A DNA stretch of 64,000 nucleotides. It comes from Symbiodinium kawagutii (Eukaryota; Sar; Dinophyceae; Suessiales; Symbiodiniaceae). Each line of letters opens with the position of its first letter. Within the stretch, counting starts at the first letter, position 1. The DNA is taken from NCBI GenBank assembly GCA_009767595.1, contig VSDK01010480.1:533479-597478 (forward strand), read 5' to 3'. Position numbers and translations under genes: made by a program. Positions 34,145-45,244 of the stretch are shown piece after piece. Under the pieces are notes generated by a model that was not told the DNA's origin, ran no database searches, and worked only from the letters and a program-made list of their open reading frames with translations.

Positions 34145-34253
34145 CCCTCTGCTAAACTAACCTGGCAATGGAAAATCCATCATTCCCAGCTGACTTCCCA
34201 GGGTTTCCGGTAAAAAACATGATGTTTCTTTGCGATGTTGGATTACGAAAGTG
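34145..34253. mobile_element. Degenerate family C TIR element
   Basis: Left arm CCCTCTGCTAAACTAACCTG is well kept (GGCAATGGAAAATCCATC follows). The right arm (CTTTGCGATGTTGGATTACG) is decayed. Confidence 0.6.
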
Positions 34254-34826
34254 TGATAGCAATGGCTATACTGTTGATTGATTGATAGGTTCTCCAGATT
34301 CCCTTTGCACCAGCCCGATTTCCCCCAGGCTCATTGCTAAGTCTTGATGATCCCCTGTTGACCAGTCAGCATCTTTCACTACAATGCCAAAAAACCATGA
34401 GTGCACATAAATTCACGATACAGTAGATTGATTGAATGGTTAATTGATTCACCACAATTACCAACCAGGGTGTTGGTGCCGCTCCACTGGATAAAACATT
34501 ATCAATTGATTAGTCATCATCCATCTCACCCTCGCCATACATGGGTGGTTCGCAAAATAGAAAATTGCCCCCAAAATCATTTTTTCAAAACCATCCTTAT
34601 TAAAAAAACCATCCATAACTTGAAAGTCCCCTGCGGATTGAGAAACCACCGCAGTCGTTCAACTATCTTTGTTGTTGATCATCCCTTGTGATTAACCACT
34701 TTTAACCATAGTAAAACCATCGAACACCACATGGTTTCCCTACCTAAGGACCTTTCACGGATCCCTGGTGGTTCATCACCACCCATCCATCCATCGAACA
34801 TCAGCGGTCCATGGCTTTCCCCGCAC

Positions 34827-34874
34827 CTCAGTCTTGGGCGCCTCGGCCGGCCTTGGCGTCTCCGTATTGGATGC
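34827..34874 (-). CDS. Candidate short exon, Pro/Glu/Ala-rich
   Basis: Minus exon of exactly 16 codons between acceptor ACTGCCAG and donor ACTGAG|GTGCGG, reading ASNTETPRPAEAPKTE. Third positions are GC-rich. The same frame stays open upstream and downstream for a few codons, so the edges could shift. It borders the 185-bp satellite. Confidence 0.45.
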
Positions 34875-34935
34875 CTGGCAGTTGGGCAATGGGTAAGGCA
34901 GCTGAGTGGTGGTTAATTCATGGCAACTGATGATT

Positions 34936-36600
34936 GATAAATGGTTGATAAATGGTTGGTAAATGGTTGATAGTATGGCTTGATAGTATGGCTTGATAAA
35001 TAAATGGTTGATGAATGGTGGATAGCCTGGCTTGATAGTATGGCTTGATGAATGGTTGATGCATGGTTGATAATATGGCTTGATAAACTGCTGACAGTAT
35101 GGTTTGACGTTATATGGCTCGATAAATGGTTGATAAATGGTTGGTAAATGGTTGATAGTATGGCTTGATAGTATGGCTTGATAAATAAATGGTTGATGAA
35201 TGGTGGATAGCCTGGCTTGATAGTATGGCTTGATGAATGGTTGATGCATGGTTGATAATATGGCTTGATAAACTGCTGACAGTATGGTTTGACGTTATAT
35301 GGCTCGATAAATGGTTGATAAATGGTTGGTAAATGGTTGATAGTATGGCTTGATAGTATGGCTTGATAAATAAATGGTTGATGAATGGTGGATAGCCTGG
35401 CTTGATAGTATGGCTTGATGAATGGTTGATGCATGGTTGATAATATGGCTTGATAAACTGCTGACAGTATGGTTTGACGTTATATGGCTCGATAAATGGT
35501 TGATAAATGGTTGACAAATGGTTGATAGTATGGCTTGATAGTATGGCTTGATAAATAAATGGTTGATGAATGGTGGATAGCCTGGCTTGATAGTATGGCT
35601 TGATGAATGGTTGATGCATGGTTGATAATATGGCTTGATAAACTGCTGACAGTATGGTTTGACGTTATATGGCTCGATAAATGGTTGATAAATGGTTGAT
35701 AAATGGTTGATAGTATGGCTTGATAGTATGGCTTGATAAATAAATGGTTGATGAATGGTGGATAGCCTGGCTTGATAGTATGGCTTGATGAATGGTTGAT
35801 GCATGGTTGATAATATGGCTTGATAAACTGCTGACAGTATGGTTTGACGTTATATGGCTCGATAAATGGTTGATAAATGGTTGGTAAATGGTTGATAGTA
35901 TGGCTTGATAGTATGGCTTGATAAATAAATGGTTGATGAATGGTGGATAGCCTGGCTTGATAGTATGGCTTGATGAATGGTTGATGCATGGTTGATAATA
36001 TGGCTTGATAAACTGCTGACAGTATGGTTTGACGTTATATGGCTCGATAAATGGTTGATAAATGGTTGGTAAATGGTTGATAGTATGGCTTGATAGTATG
36101 GCTTGATAAATAAATGGTTGATGAATGGTGGATAGCCTGGCTTGATAGTATGGCTTGATGAATGGTTGATGCATGGTTGATAATATGGCTTGATAAACTG
36201 CTGACAGTATGGTTTGACGTTATATGGCTCGATAAATGGTTGATAAATGGTTGGTAAATGGTTGATAGTATGGCTTGATAGTATGGCTTGATAAATAAAT
36301 GGTTGATGAATGGTGGATAGCCTGGCTTGATAGTATGGCTTGATGAATGGTTGATGCATGGTTGATAATATGGCTTGATAAACTGCTGACAGTATGGTTT
36401 GACGTTATATGGCTCGATAAATGGTTGATAAATGGTTGGTAAATGGTTGATAGTATGGCTTGATAGTATGGCTTGATAAATAAATGGTTGATGAATGGTG
36501 GATAGCCTGGCTTGATAGTATGGCTTGATGAATGGTTGATGCATGGTTGATAATATGGCTTGATAAACTGCTGACAGTATGGTTTGACGTTATATGGCTC
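34936..36600. repeat. 185-bp satellite, nine near-identical tandem copies
   Basis: Unit starts GATAAATGGTTGATAAATGG at 34936, 35121, 35306 and so on to 36416, and a partial tenth unit follows 36601. Copies differ at only a few sites (for example GGTTGGTAAATGG against GGTTGACAAATGG). The unit is itself built from TGGTTGATG / ATGGCTTGATAG phrases, so the array arose by amplification of ordinary intron repeat. The long His/Tyr/Ile-rich minus ORFs across it (e.g. 34913-35434) are frame artefacts. Confidence 0.97.
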
Positions 36601-37377
36601 GATAAATGATGGCTTGATTTGTGGTAAATGATGGGGTTGATACATGGCTGATGATAAATGGTTGGTTGATGATAGTTCAGAATGGTTGATGATGCTTCGA
36701 TAGAGATTGATGAAAAACTACGGTAGATGATTGTCGACTGATAGAAAAACATGCGTGATGATCGTTGATGAATGGTAAATGATGGTTCCTGGATGGTTGA
36801 TTCATGGTTGATTTTGATTGCTCACTGGTTCATGATGGTTAGGGATGGTGAATGATGGATGGTTTACTGTTTATGATGGTTGATATGGACTTATAATTCA
36901 TCCCCTCATACAGTGATTACCCTGTCTTAGAACTACTAGATTGACCCCCACACAGCCACCTGCCTCAGTTTTGACACCGTGTATCTTTCTTAATTGAAAC
37001 ATATACGCAACCATCCCTTATAGGTTGCTGATAAGCACTTTGATAGTCATTCCAGCCACCAACCAAGCAAACAACCAACCAACTGACCAACCCGCCAGCC
37101 AACCATCTAACATTTTCGGTAGCTGTTATACCTCTCTTGTTGACTATATTCTCTCGTTGTCTTTAGCAAGCTTCATCCAAGGTTCATTGGTGGTCATTCA
37201 AATCCTCTCATTGACTACATTCATAGTTGTTGGCAGTTGAAACCAAGCAACACCAACATGATCTCCCCTGAATGATGGTATTCCTGCCATGATGATCAGA
37301 TCCACCAGCCCACCAAGTAACCAACCCTCCATCCATCCAACCCGTGGTGACCAATGGTCACAGCCGACCTCGCTCAC
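36601..37377. other. Repeat-derived spacer
   Basis: G-rich TGGTTGATGATGG sequence to about 36890, then mixed DNA with an AACCAACCAACTGACCAACC stretch near 37060. No gene seen. Confidence 0.5.
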
Positions 37378-37401
37378 GGGTGTCGCAGCCTTCGGGGACT
37401 C
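37378..37401 (-). CDS. Possible 24-nt microexon
   Basis: On minus ESPKAATP (eight codons) lies between acceptor GCTTCAG and donor ACACCC|GTGAGC. The frame is open further upstream (NSLQ), so it may be longer. It sits at a C-rich to G-rich switch. Confidence 0.3.
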
Positions 37402-37864
37402 CTGAAGCGAGTTCCACCCACCAAGCGGGGATCAACCACGAGTCATGAGGTGGTCATATGATGGGGTCAACTGGTGGCTGTTAGCCAACCTACCAATTAG
37501 TTGGTTCAACTAGTGAGTGCTCAACGAACTAACCAATTAGGTTCAACGAGTGGTGGCAGTTCAACTAACCAATTGGGTTTGTCAGTTGGATTGACCCCAT
37601 TGGTGAACTAATTCGTGCAAGTTCAACTAGCGAACGCACCATTGGTGTCCATCATTATCCACTAAGCATGAACTAACCATTGCTGTTAAGCAAATCGAGT
37701 GAGCATCTTTGGCAATGACCATTGGTGAATACACCTTTTCTGACCATGAACATCCAATGAGTATCTCACCGTTGACGTTTGTTCACCACAAGTTGATCAG
37801 AATCAACCATGAGCCAACCACAACCAATCACTTTTTGACCACAAAAAACATGGCTTTGGACTTG

Positions 37865-37973
37865 CTCTCTGGTAAGCCAACATGGCAATGGAAAATCCAC
37901 CACAAAATGATTTCCCAGGCATTTCCCAACAAAATTGTGGATGTCCATTGCCAAGTCAGTTTACCAAAGGGTA
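37865..37973. mobile_element. Family C TIR element
   Basis: CTCTCTGGTAAGCCAACATG and AAGTCAGTTTACCAAAGGGT form the arms, with inner arms GGCAATGGAAAATCCACCAC and GTGGATGTCCATTGCC also complementary. Confidence 0.8.
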
Positions 37974-38038
37974 GCCATTAAACTAAAAAAAACACATTCT
38001 CAGCATGGTCGCTGAGGGCACCGGACCCCGCTGTTCAC

Positions 38039-38107
38039 CCAGCGGGTCGTTGCTCGTTCCACCGGTCCTTCTCCGGCACCGAGTGTGCCATGGTCGTGAC
38101 CTGACCG
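38039..38107 (-). CDS. Candidate internal exon, unknown protein
   Basis: Minus exon with acceptor GGCACCAG and donor GCTGG|GTGAAC (1 nt + 22 codons + 2 nt). It reads GQVTTMAHSVPEKDRWNEQR and then PA. The strongly GC-ending codons and clean edges make it one of the better small exons. No family recognised. Confidence 0.5.
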
Positions 38108-38519
38108 CTGGTGCCCCCCTAGTGATTCCCCAGTGCCTCGCTAACCGACCATGGTGGAATGGTTAGTTGACCCTCAAATGATTGGTTAACCAATTGATCA
38201 ATAGTGGACCATTAACCAATTGTGTCAAAATGTGTATGGTTTATGGTCCAAGCATGTCCAAGCAGAAAATGATCAATTTTTATGGTTCTTTGATCGACAA
38301 CTAGTGGCTCACAAATGGTTAATCACTATATACTGGTTGTGAGCCATTAGTTGCGACCACAACGAGTGCTCAACTAGTGGCTCCTATGACTCTATATTGG
38401 TCCAGGAACCCTTATGGGCTGCGTCCACGTGCAATGTTGTACAAGACTGGCCTAACACCTAGTGAGTTCTGGTACACTTCAATGAAGAAACCATCTATTG
38501 CTGGGCAGAGCCAACCAAC

Positions 38520-38820
38520 CCTCCAACCCTACCAACCAATGGACCAACTGATCATCACTATAATTCAACTAGAATCATACCACTGGAACGATCAACTATC
38601 ATCCAACCACTAGAATCCAACCACTAGTGGTCTGATAACCAGCTATCACTAACTACTAGATACAACTAGTTGGTCATAATCAACCACTAGTCATGATCAG
38701 CTACTAGATACCACTAGTCACAATCGCTCGAAACCACTAGATACCACTAGTCATAATCCCTACCAAATACCACTAGATACCGACTATCACCGCTAGAAAC
38801 CACCAGTCATACTCAACCCA
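38520..38820. repeat. C-rich AACCACTAGATACCACTAGT repeat
   Basis: Units around CCACTAGATACCACTAGTCA recur about six times with drift, immediately left of the exon at 38858. Confidence 0.75.
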
Positions 38821-38857
38821 CCATGGCCAACAACGATGGCAGGTGCCCATCTCCCAC

Positions 38858-38902
38858 CCCCAGTGCCCGGATCCGTGGCGCTCGAACTTCCCAGCACAAG
38901 AG
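38858..38902 (-). CDS. Candidate short exon, Cys/His-containing
   Basis: Minus exon between acceptor TAGCACCAG and donor TGGGG|GTGGGA, reading SCAGKFERHGSGHW. The open frame continues GWEMGTCHRCW beyond the donor, so it may be longer and could contain a small Cys/His cluster. No zinc-finger family can be assigned. Confidence 0.4.
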
Positions 38903-38939
38903 CTGGTGCTATGGTGCTGAACTGGTGGTGGAAAAAACA

Positions 38940-39330
38940 GCGCTGGAAGTTTGCTTTGTAAATCAGCTATTAAGCTATAGTTGGTAGCTACAAATAGCTG
39001 TTTTTTTCCACCATCAGTTCAATAGCTAGAAGTTAAGCTGTAATTGGTCAATAGCCAGCTAGAGTTGGTAGCTACAGTTGGTCAATCACCAGCTGTTATT
39101 GCTAACCAGCTATTGATGATAGCAAGCCATTATTAATTTGGTGATGATTGCTTCAATGGCCAGCTATTAAGGCAGGTTAACAACCGGCGATACCATGAGT
39201 TGTAAACCAGCTATTGGTTTGGCTATGACTTGGGTTAACATATGTTAGTCTTACAGTAAACTCATAGCTAAATCTAGACAAGTTGTAATTGCTTACAATA
39301 TAGCTGGTTATGTCAAAAAGAACTCTTACA
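38940..39330. repeat. AGCTATTAAGCTATAGTTGG repeat
   Basis: Irregular TAGCTGTAATTGGTCAATAG / CAGCTATT phrases form a locally distinct intron repeat dialect based on AGCTA rather than TGATGG. Confidence 0.65.
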
Positions 39331-39834
39331 AGACACACCAACAACCAGTCATAAGAAGTGAATTATTAGGGTCAATCATCAGGTTAGCTCATCCCCAAGC
39401 CACCTCATATTCACCAAGCACGGAGGTTGTGACCAACAGTTCGCCACGAAAAAACAAAGGCGGATGCCAGGTTAGGCCTAAAAAGTTTCACCATTACCAG
39501 CGGATGATGATGGCTCATGATGGTAGCTACTAACCATCATGGTTGATAACCATGCGGTATAGTTGTTAATCTTGTTTCAAACATTACTTAAACCAATGGT
39601 TGATCATGCTATCGACGATTCAAAGATTCATGATGCCAAAAAATGATAATTTACAATGGATTATCATGTTCACTACTCATGGCTAAGAACCATGCTTAAC
39701 AATGATTCTGGATATGAGCTATCGCCATGGACCGCGATGGACCCATAATTATTAGCTATCATTAAGCTCCATTACAACCATGGTCTGGGGGCCTGGGAAC
39801 CATGCTTAACGATGGTTCATAGCTATTCCTATGC

Positions 39835-39935
39835 TCCCAAGCCCTGCGCCGGAAGCCGCCTCCTCGGTTGCCACATCTGCCGCGGTATCTGCTGTGGGCT
39901 TGGGCCTTGGCGTCGTGTCGCAATGCAGCGGAGTT
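39835..39935 (-). CDS. GC-rich candidate exon, Ala/Thr/Pro-rich
   Basis: The minus frame reads TPRPKPTADTAADVATEEAA then SGAGLG. Another minus frame reads HDAKAQAHSRYRGRCGNRGG and the plus strand is Ala/Val-rich. Acceptor candidates (CAACAG) and donors (GCAGAT|GTGGCA) exist, but no unique pair stands out. Confidence 0.38.
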
Positions 39936-40750
39936 GGAGCTGTTGATGAGTTTTTTAAAAAATGTGGCGATGGGTCAATATTGGTGGAAAATGACCAACT
40001 GACAATAACCAACAATAATTGTGGGAAATAGTTATAGTCACTGAATAGTAGCCAAATATTGATGAATAATAATGGGTATTTGATGATAATGGCTATGAGA
40101 TTGACCCACTAAATTGACCCACTAAATGGTATCATATGGGTATCAATCTTGACCCATAGCCATGATAGATGAATAGTGGAAAACAACCAACAATAATAGT
40201 GGGAAAAGTATGGTAATAATGGTTGACATCATGATTAGTTATGATGATCATGATCCTTTGTACCACTAATGTTGATGCTTTGTTATAGGCATCATACATT
40301 TGAGGCATGTATAGATATGGCTATGGGTCAATAGCAATGAATGATAATGATGGGGAATAATAACCAACAATTAGAGTGGCAAAATAATGCTTAATCATAC
40401 AGGAACCAACCATTCGTACGTGTAGTGCCCATCTGGCACGATGGGTGGTAGCTCCACTCCATTCCAAATGGCTTTTAAACTTGGAGAACTACCAGCAAAG
40501 GAGGTATCCCCGAAGAAAAATATATATCAACAAAGCAACCATGCGTCAATGTGAGGGAAAATAAAAAATGTTTGAAACCACCAACCAGCACTATATGCAT
40601 ACCAACCATTTGTCAAGAAAACCAGGTTGACTAACATTTTTTGGGTTTAACAATATTTGTCAATCAGCTAGAATTTCAAAAAATGGGAAACCATGCTTTC
40701 AATAACAATATCCAGCTGGTGGTTAATAGATCAGTACTCGGCAAAACATG

Positions 40751-40951
40751 TTTGGCTGTGGGTCAAAACCCTTAGTCCCCCTGGTTCCCCCCTGTCAACC
40801 AGCTTGTTTTCCCGATAGTTTTGTTGGTGGAAATCCTCCATCAATTGGTTGGTCAACTGCTTGACCCAGCTCGCCGTTTCGAACCACTAAATGACAATAT
40901 CAGCTGGTTATAACATATTTCCATTAGCTGGTCAATATTGACCCATAGCCA
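40751..40951. mobile_element. Family B element carrying an insertion
   Basis: GGCTGTGGGTCAAAACCC at the left, CAATATTGACCCATAGCC at the right; the interior is about twice the usual length and contains a second terminus-like TTGACCCAGCTCGCC. It may be two overlapping insertions. Confidence 0.65.
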
Positions 40952-41045
40952 TATATAGCTAGTATATCCCCTGGAGTTGCTAGTTGTTATCCCCCATTAT
41001 TAATGATTTAACCAGCTAAGTTAGCTGGTTTAACATGTTTCAATC

Positions 41046-41170
41046 CACGTCCCGCGAAAGCTGACGAGGCCAGCGGGACGCAGGCAAACAGCGGCCGTGC
41101 CCAGTGACTCGGATCCGGCGGCCGGGGTGGAAATCGTGGTTGAGGCCTCCGGCGACCAGCTGGGCGGGGG
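41046..41170 (-). CDS. GC-rich candidate exon, three open frames
   Basis: After acceptor CCGCCCAG on minus the frames read LVAGGLNHDFHPGRRIRVTG, AGRRRPQPRFPPRPPDPSHW and TTISTPAAGSESLGTAAVCL, all open. The first two have the highest G/C at third positions. It is almost certainly coding by composition, but the frame is undecided. Confidence 0.4.
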
Positions 41171-41179
41171 TCAAGGATT

Positions 41180-42570
41180 GGATGTTGGATGAAATTAACA
41201 ATTTACAATCCTTGATCGAAAAATTTGAGTTGATTTTGATAATTGGTTAATAATTTGAGTTGATCAAAATGGTTGATCATCCCAAGAAGACTCGAAAGAA
41301 GCCAACACGGGCCACCAAGTCCCAAGAGTGCCCTGTCCCCAAAATCCAATCAAAATAATCAACCATTAATTGGATGATTGTATCCCATGGTTAGTCAATG
41401 GTTGACCAAGGGATACTTAATTGCTAACTAGTGGTTGACTGATGGCGAACTCTTTGACTACATCATTAGCTAAAAGTTTAACCGATATGGATTTGATGGC
41501 CGATCGACTATATAAGTCTGGTTAACCAATGACTATTAATGACAAGTAATTGTCAACCATGATTACCTAACGGTTCGAACAGGTTAGAACCACAGGTAAG
41601 TAATCTGAACTGACCATAGTTTGGGTCTCTTTAGGAGGCTCTCGCCCGATTTTCCCACTTTCTATGTCTGATTGTGACAGTTGATGCACACCGCTTCCAA
41701 GGGGGAGCGGTATAGCTTTTCAGACAGCTTGCATGCAACTCAGTCTTGTTTCGTGCAGTTTTGTGTTTACTTGTACAAGTTGCATAGGATCGGAAAATGG
41801 CTCACCATACTTAGCTATTGGAACTACAGGTAGTAAGAACCATTCAACGGATACTCATGGTTAGCAAAATACCGTGAGTCGATACAATCATTCAATGCTG
41901 ACTATTCAATACAAGCAGTTGTTTGGTCAACAAAAATGAGACACAACTTAATTGACGAATAATCATCACTAAGAGTCAACGATAAGCTGCAACATGATAT
42001 GACCAACTAGTAGCATCACCACTGAGCAACAAACACCGAGACTGTTGCAATCACCAATGACCAACAAACTTCTCATGATGCAGAAGCAATCATGTCCGCC
42101 AAAACACTGACAATGGCTGATGCTCGTTGAAAGAAACAAACCATTAGCTATTGTTTGGTTCAAGAAAAATGCTAGTCATGTTGATAATGATGAAAAAACA
42201 CTAATGACCAACGATTTGTCAGATATCCGAATGGAAACATGGTACCACAGTGTAACGATGGTAATAACAATTGCTGAATGGTCGAGCTACATGGATTCCC
42301 TCATATAAACCATCATTAATCATGACTCAAACATGAATCAATCACCATGAACCATCAATACTATGAATCAAACACTAATCAACCATGAATCAACCATCAT
42401 GAGCTGCAAATTAACCAACAACCAAGCACCAATCAACCTATTCACGATAAATAGCCATTCTCGACCTTGATTTCCCAAGTTTAAGCATCATTTATCAACC
42501 ATGAATCAATTAATCAACCATCGCCTAGTCATTCTCAACCACTACTCAACCATATCCTTCACCGTTCATA
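41180..42570. other. Spacer, mostly intron-like
   Basis: GGTTGATCAAAATGG-type phrases to about 41570, then mixed DNA, then C-rich AATCAACCATGAATCAACCA repeats at 42310-42560 leading to a family D element. ORFs at 41969-42308 on both strands have no recognisable product. Confidence 0.45.
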
Positions 42571-42574
42571 TAGT

Positions 42575-42684
42575 AGTTTCTCAAAATAGGGGTACACACC
42601 CCAAACCATCCAGTTTATCAACCATCTATAGCCATATAATGTCATAAACCGGCAAGTTTGTACCCCCCCTGGCTCAAAGAAACC
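42575..42684. mobile_element. Family D TIR element
   Basis: TTTCTCAAAATAGGGGTACA and GTACCCCCCCTGGCTCAAAG with AAACC at the tip are complementary arms. The interior CCAAACCATCCAGTTTATCA is typical. Confidence 0.75.
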
Positions 42685-42746
42685 ACCATGTCTTGTTGGT
42701 TACTGCCCCCTATCATTAACCACTAAAATCCCTATGAATCCATATT

Positions 42747-42833
42747 GCTGTGGGTCAAAACCCTGTACCCCTGGTTCCCCATCATTAACCATTATTTTCC
42801 CTATAGTTTGTTGGTTAGTATTGACCCATGGCC
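42747..42833. mobile_element. Family B TIR element
   Basis: GCTGTGGGTCAAAACCCTGT to AGTATTGACCCATGGCC. The core is intact. It is about 35 bp left of the exon at 42867. Confidence 0.82.
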
Positions 42834-42866
42834 ATATAAAGCCATACAGATCTTCTGTGGCTCAAC

Positions 42867-42921
42867 CGACAGCTTCACGGGACCCTCCGGCGGCCTCACT
42901 GCGGCGCTCTGCCTTACACGG
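42867..42921 (-). CDS. Candidate exon between family B and D elements
   Basis: Minus exon with acceptor TTTGACCAG and donor CTGTCG|GTTGAG, 1 nt + 18 codons: RVRQSAAVRPPEGPVKLS. A frame shifted by one reads CKAERRSEAAGGSREAV and is open too. The family D element at 42935-43022 precedes it (minus sense) and the family B element follows. Confidence 0.45.
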
Positions 42922-42934
42922 CTGGTCAAAGCCA

Positions 42935-43022
42935 GAGGGGACCCTCCAAATCATGGCTGGTTTACTACTATAAATGGTTAATAATGGATGATTTGGGGGG
43001 TCCCCCTATTTTGAGAAACACC
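42935..43022. mobile_element. Family D TIR element
   Basis: GGGGACCCTCCAAATCATGG and GATGATTTGGGGGGTCCCCC are complementary arms; the outer TTTTGAGAAAC is kept only at the right. Confidence 0.7.
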
Positions 43023-43069
43023 CATATGTACATAAACGACCATGAAAGACCATGAAAGGATGATAGCGA

Positions 43070-43165
43070 CAGATAGGTAGATAGATCGATAGATAGATAG
43101 AGATAGATAGAAATAGATAGAGAGATAGCTAGACTGGTAGTTGGTAGATAGACAACCTAAATAGT
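43070..43165. repeat. (GATA)n microsatellite, imperfect
   Basis: Interrupted GATAGATAGATAG / GATAGAAATAGATAGA runs. Confidence 0.9.
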
Positions 43166-43462
43166 GGATAGATACCCATATCTAATATGTACATACATGT
43201 GTGCATGTTTATTCATTTACATGTACAAATTTGAACCTTTTGGCAGCAACTGTGGGTCATATAAACGGTGGAAATGGCTTGGTAAGCTCTTTTGAGATTC
43301 CATGCATCATCCCCTGCAAAAAATGAACCATCAACTTACTGTCTTTTGGCCATCATCAACCATACTTATCATACCATACCTAGTCGCATCATCAGCCACT
43401 GGGAACTTTCACCACCATCAGCACCTACAAAGCATTAGTTCATGAATGGTCTTTTTCAACTT

Positions 43463-43556
43463 CGGGGTACCCCCTATTCATCCACTTCAATAAGCATTTT
43501 GGATGCAAACAAAAATAGCACTTGGGGGTCCCCCATGGCTTGAGAAACCACCAACC
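43463..43556. mobile_element. Family D TIR element
   Basis: CGGGGTACCCCCTATTCATC and CACTTGGGGGTCCCCCATGG, then CTTGAGAAACC. Only the right arm extends to the family tip. Confidence 0.62.
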
Positions 43557-43580
43557 TCGACAAAGCATTACGAAACAACT

Positions 43581-43662
43581 GGCTGTGGGTCAATCCCTGT
43601 ACCCCTGGTTCCCCATCATCAACCATTGTTGGTTGGTTCATATTGAGCCATGGCCCACAGCC
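43581..43662. mobile_element. Short family B TIR element
   Basis: GGCTGTGGGTCAATCCCTGT to GAGCCATGGCCCACAGCC, 82 bp, lacking part of the core. It directly precedes (on plus) the island that holds the exon at 43687-43804. Confidence 0.75.
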
Positions 43663-43686
43663 AACTGGCACGCCGCCCAGCATCAC

Positions 43687-43804
43687 CCCGTGGCGCCCAC
43701 CTCCCCCCAGGTTGCGCCGAGAGACATCCTCGGCACCACGCGCCAGCAGTGCGACCCAGGCACGCTGTTGTGCCAGGACCTGGCCCCGGCTTCAGCATGG
43801 TGGG
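43687..43804 (-). CDS. Candidate internal exon, unknown protein
   Basis: Minus exon with acceptor GTGACATAG and donor GCCACGGG|GTGATG (2 nt + 38 codons + 2 nt). It reads HHAEAGARSWHNSVPGSHCW then RVVPRMSLGATWGEVGAT. A plus frame (HAAQHHPVAPTSPQVAPRDI...) is also attractive, but it has no good donor. Composition contrasts sharply with the flanks. Confidence 0.48.
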
Positions 43805-44714
43805 CTATGTCACCAGTGGCCGTGGGGATGCACATCACAGGGCCAGGAAGACAGGGAATGGTAAATTGATGGTTGAGTGATGGTTGAATGAGTTTGGCAA
43901 TGAGTGGTTGACTGATTCACAGGCTAATTGAGGTGATGCTTGAGTTAAGATGTGAAAATAAGGTGATGGCTCATGATGATTCATATTGCTTGATATGCTA
44001 ACTGATGATGGCAATGGTCAATGATTGAACAAATTGATAAGCTGGTCAACAGTGGTTCCAAACAATAGCCTGATGGTTGGAAACGATGGAAAGACATGAT
44101 GGATAGAAGTATGTTCAGAAATTATGTCAAATGTGGCTGAGCAGCTAGTCAATTAGTCATATGTACTACTTGACCATAAGGGGCTAAGAATGGCTGATCA
44201 TATCTCACAATGATCAACATGCCCCGGCGACCAGATCTTTAATCACTACTTGTGAACAACACACTTAAACATAGCTACCATTGTAAAACAACCTTAGCTG
44301 ACTTATATTGACTTAGTCTCATTGAGCACGCTTGACTAACCTCGACAAACCAACTTTTAGCGACAGCAACCCCATCTACACAGCACAGCGCTTGATTTCT
44401 TCCACCATGACTTGCGAGTTGCAAGTAGTTGCTGAACCCAGCGGGATGGATCTACCAAACCAAGGATACAGCACAAATACATGGTTCGCAAATCTAGCCA
44501 TCTTCATGCATGTCCAACGATATGCATATAATATAGTCATCTGCATATATACATATATATATATACACATGCATCTATACATTTACATATACATTTACAT
44601 AAAACATATGCACATGCATATTATATACATTTTCTCATCATATAGACCATGGGGGGAGTGCATAGATATACATATACATAGTGTAAATTGTCTCATCATA
44701 GATGATACATAGAT

Positions 44715-44836
44715 GGCTGTGGGTCAGTTCACCCCTAGTCCCCCTGGTTCCCCTATCATTAATCACTGTTTTCCCCATGAACTTGTCGGTGAACTTATCC
44801 CCCATGAAATTGGCTGGTTAATAGTGACCCATAGCC
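44715..44836. mobile_element. Family B TIR element
   Basis: GGCTGTGGGTCAGTTCACCC to AATAGTGACCCATAGCC, a longer member with the extra CCCCCATGAAATTGGCTGG segment seen in other full-length copies. Confidence 0.82.
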
Positions 44837-44867
44837 ACATGTCTACATGGATGATCTAAGATCTACA

Positions 44868-45166
44868 ATCTGGTAAACCAATATGGCAATGGAAAATCCA
44901 CCAATCATTGATTGTTTCCCAGGGTTTCTCTACAAAATATGGTGATTTTCCATTGCTATGTGGCTGTGGGTCAAAATCCGGTACCCCTGGTTCCCCTATC
45001 ATTAACCATTGTTTTCCCTATTGTTGTTGGTTATTGTCCCCCTGAAATTGGTTGGTAAATATCGACCCATAGCCATGTATAGATGGTAGATTTCTACTGT
45101 TGTTGGTTGTTTCCCTATTATTAGCCATTCACCAGCCATTGTTAATTATTAGCCTAGTTTACCGTG
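44868..45166. mobile_element. Family C element interrupted by a family B element
   Basis: Family C arms are at 44868-44962 (TCTGGTAAACCAATATGGCA and the inner GATTTTCCATTGCTATG) and at about 45140-45166 (CTAGTTTACCGTGTGGG). Read on minus, it starts G|GTAAACTAGG at the end of the exon at 45163-45226 and ends TTTACCAG at 44870, so it could be spliced as a 293-nt intron (44870-45162) with the nested element inside. Confidence 0.72.
44962..45074. mobile_element. Family B element nested in family C, with 4-bp duplication
   Basis: GGCTGTGGGTCAAAATCCGG to ATATCGACCCATAGCC. The flanks at 44958-44961 and 45075-45078 are both ATGT. This fixes the order of events: C inserted first, B later. Confidence 0.9.
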
Positions 45167-45226
45167 TGGGAACTCTCATTCAGCAAGTGCTTGGCAGCGC
45201 GCCTCCTCAGCCGCCTGACGCCTTTC
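45163..45226 (-). CDS. Candidate exon whose donor lies in a family C TIR
   Basis: Minus exon (1 nt + 21 codons) between acceptor CGGCTCCAG and donor CACACG|GTAAACTAG. It reads KGVRRLRRRAAKHLLNESSH plus T, a basic helix-like peptide. An alternative frame (HRLQERRQAAEEARCQALAE) is open but hits a stop before any donor. The donor being the conserved GTAAAC of the family C tip supports both the exon and the intron role of the element. Confidence 0.52.
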
Positions 45227-45244
45227 CTGGAGCCGGTGGGAGCA

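Noticed and set aside
34913..36752. Series of 115-173 codon minus ORFs rich in His, Tyr, Ile and Ser
   Set aside because: They are successive frames through the 185-bp satellite, restart every 185 bases and have no composition of a real protein.
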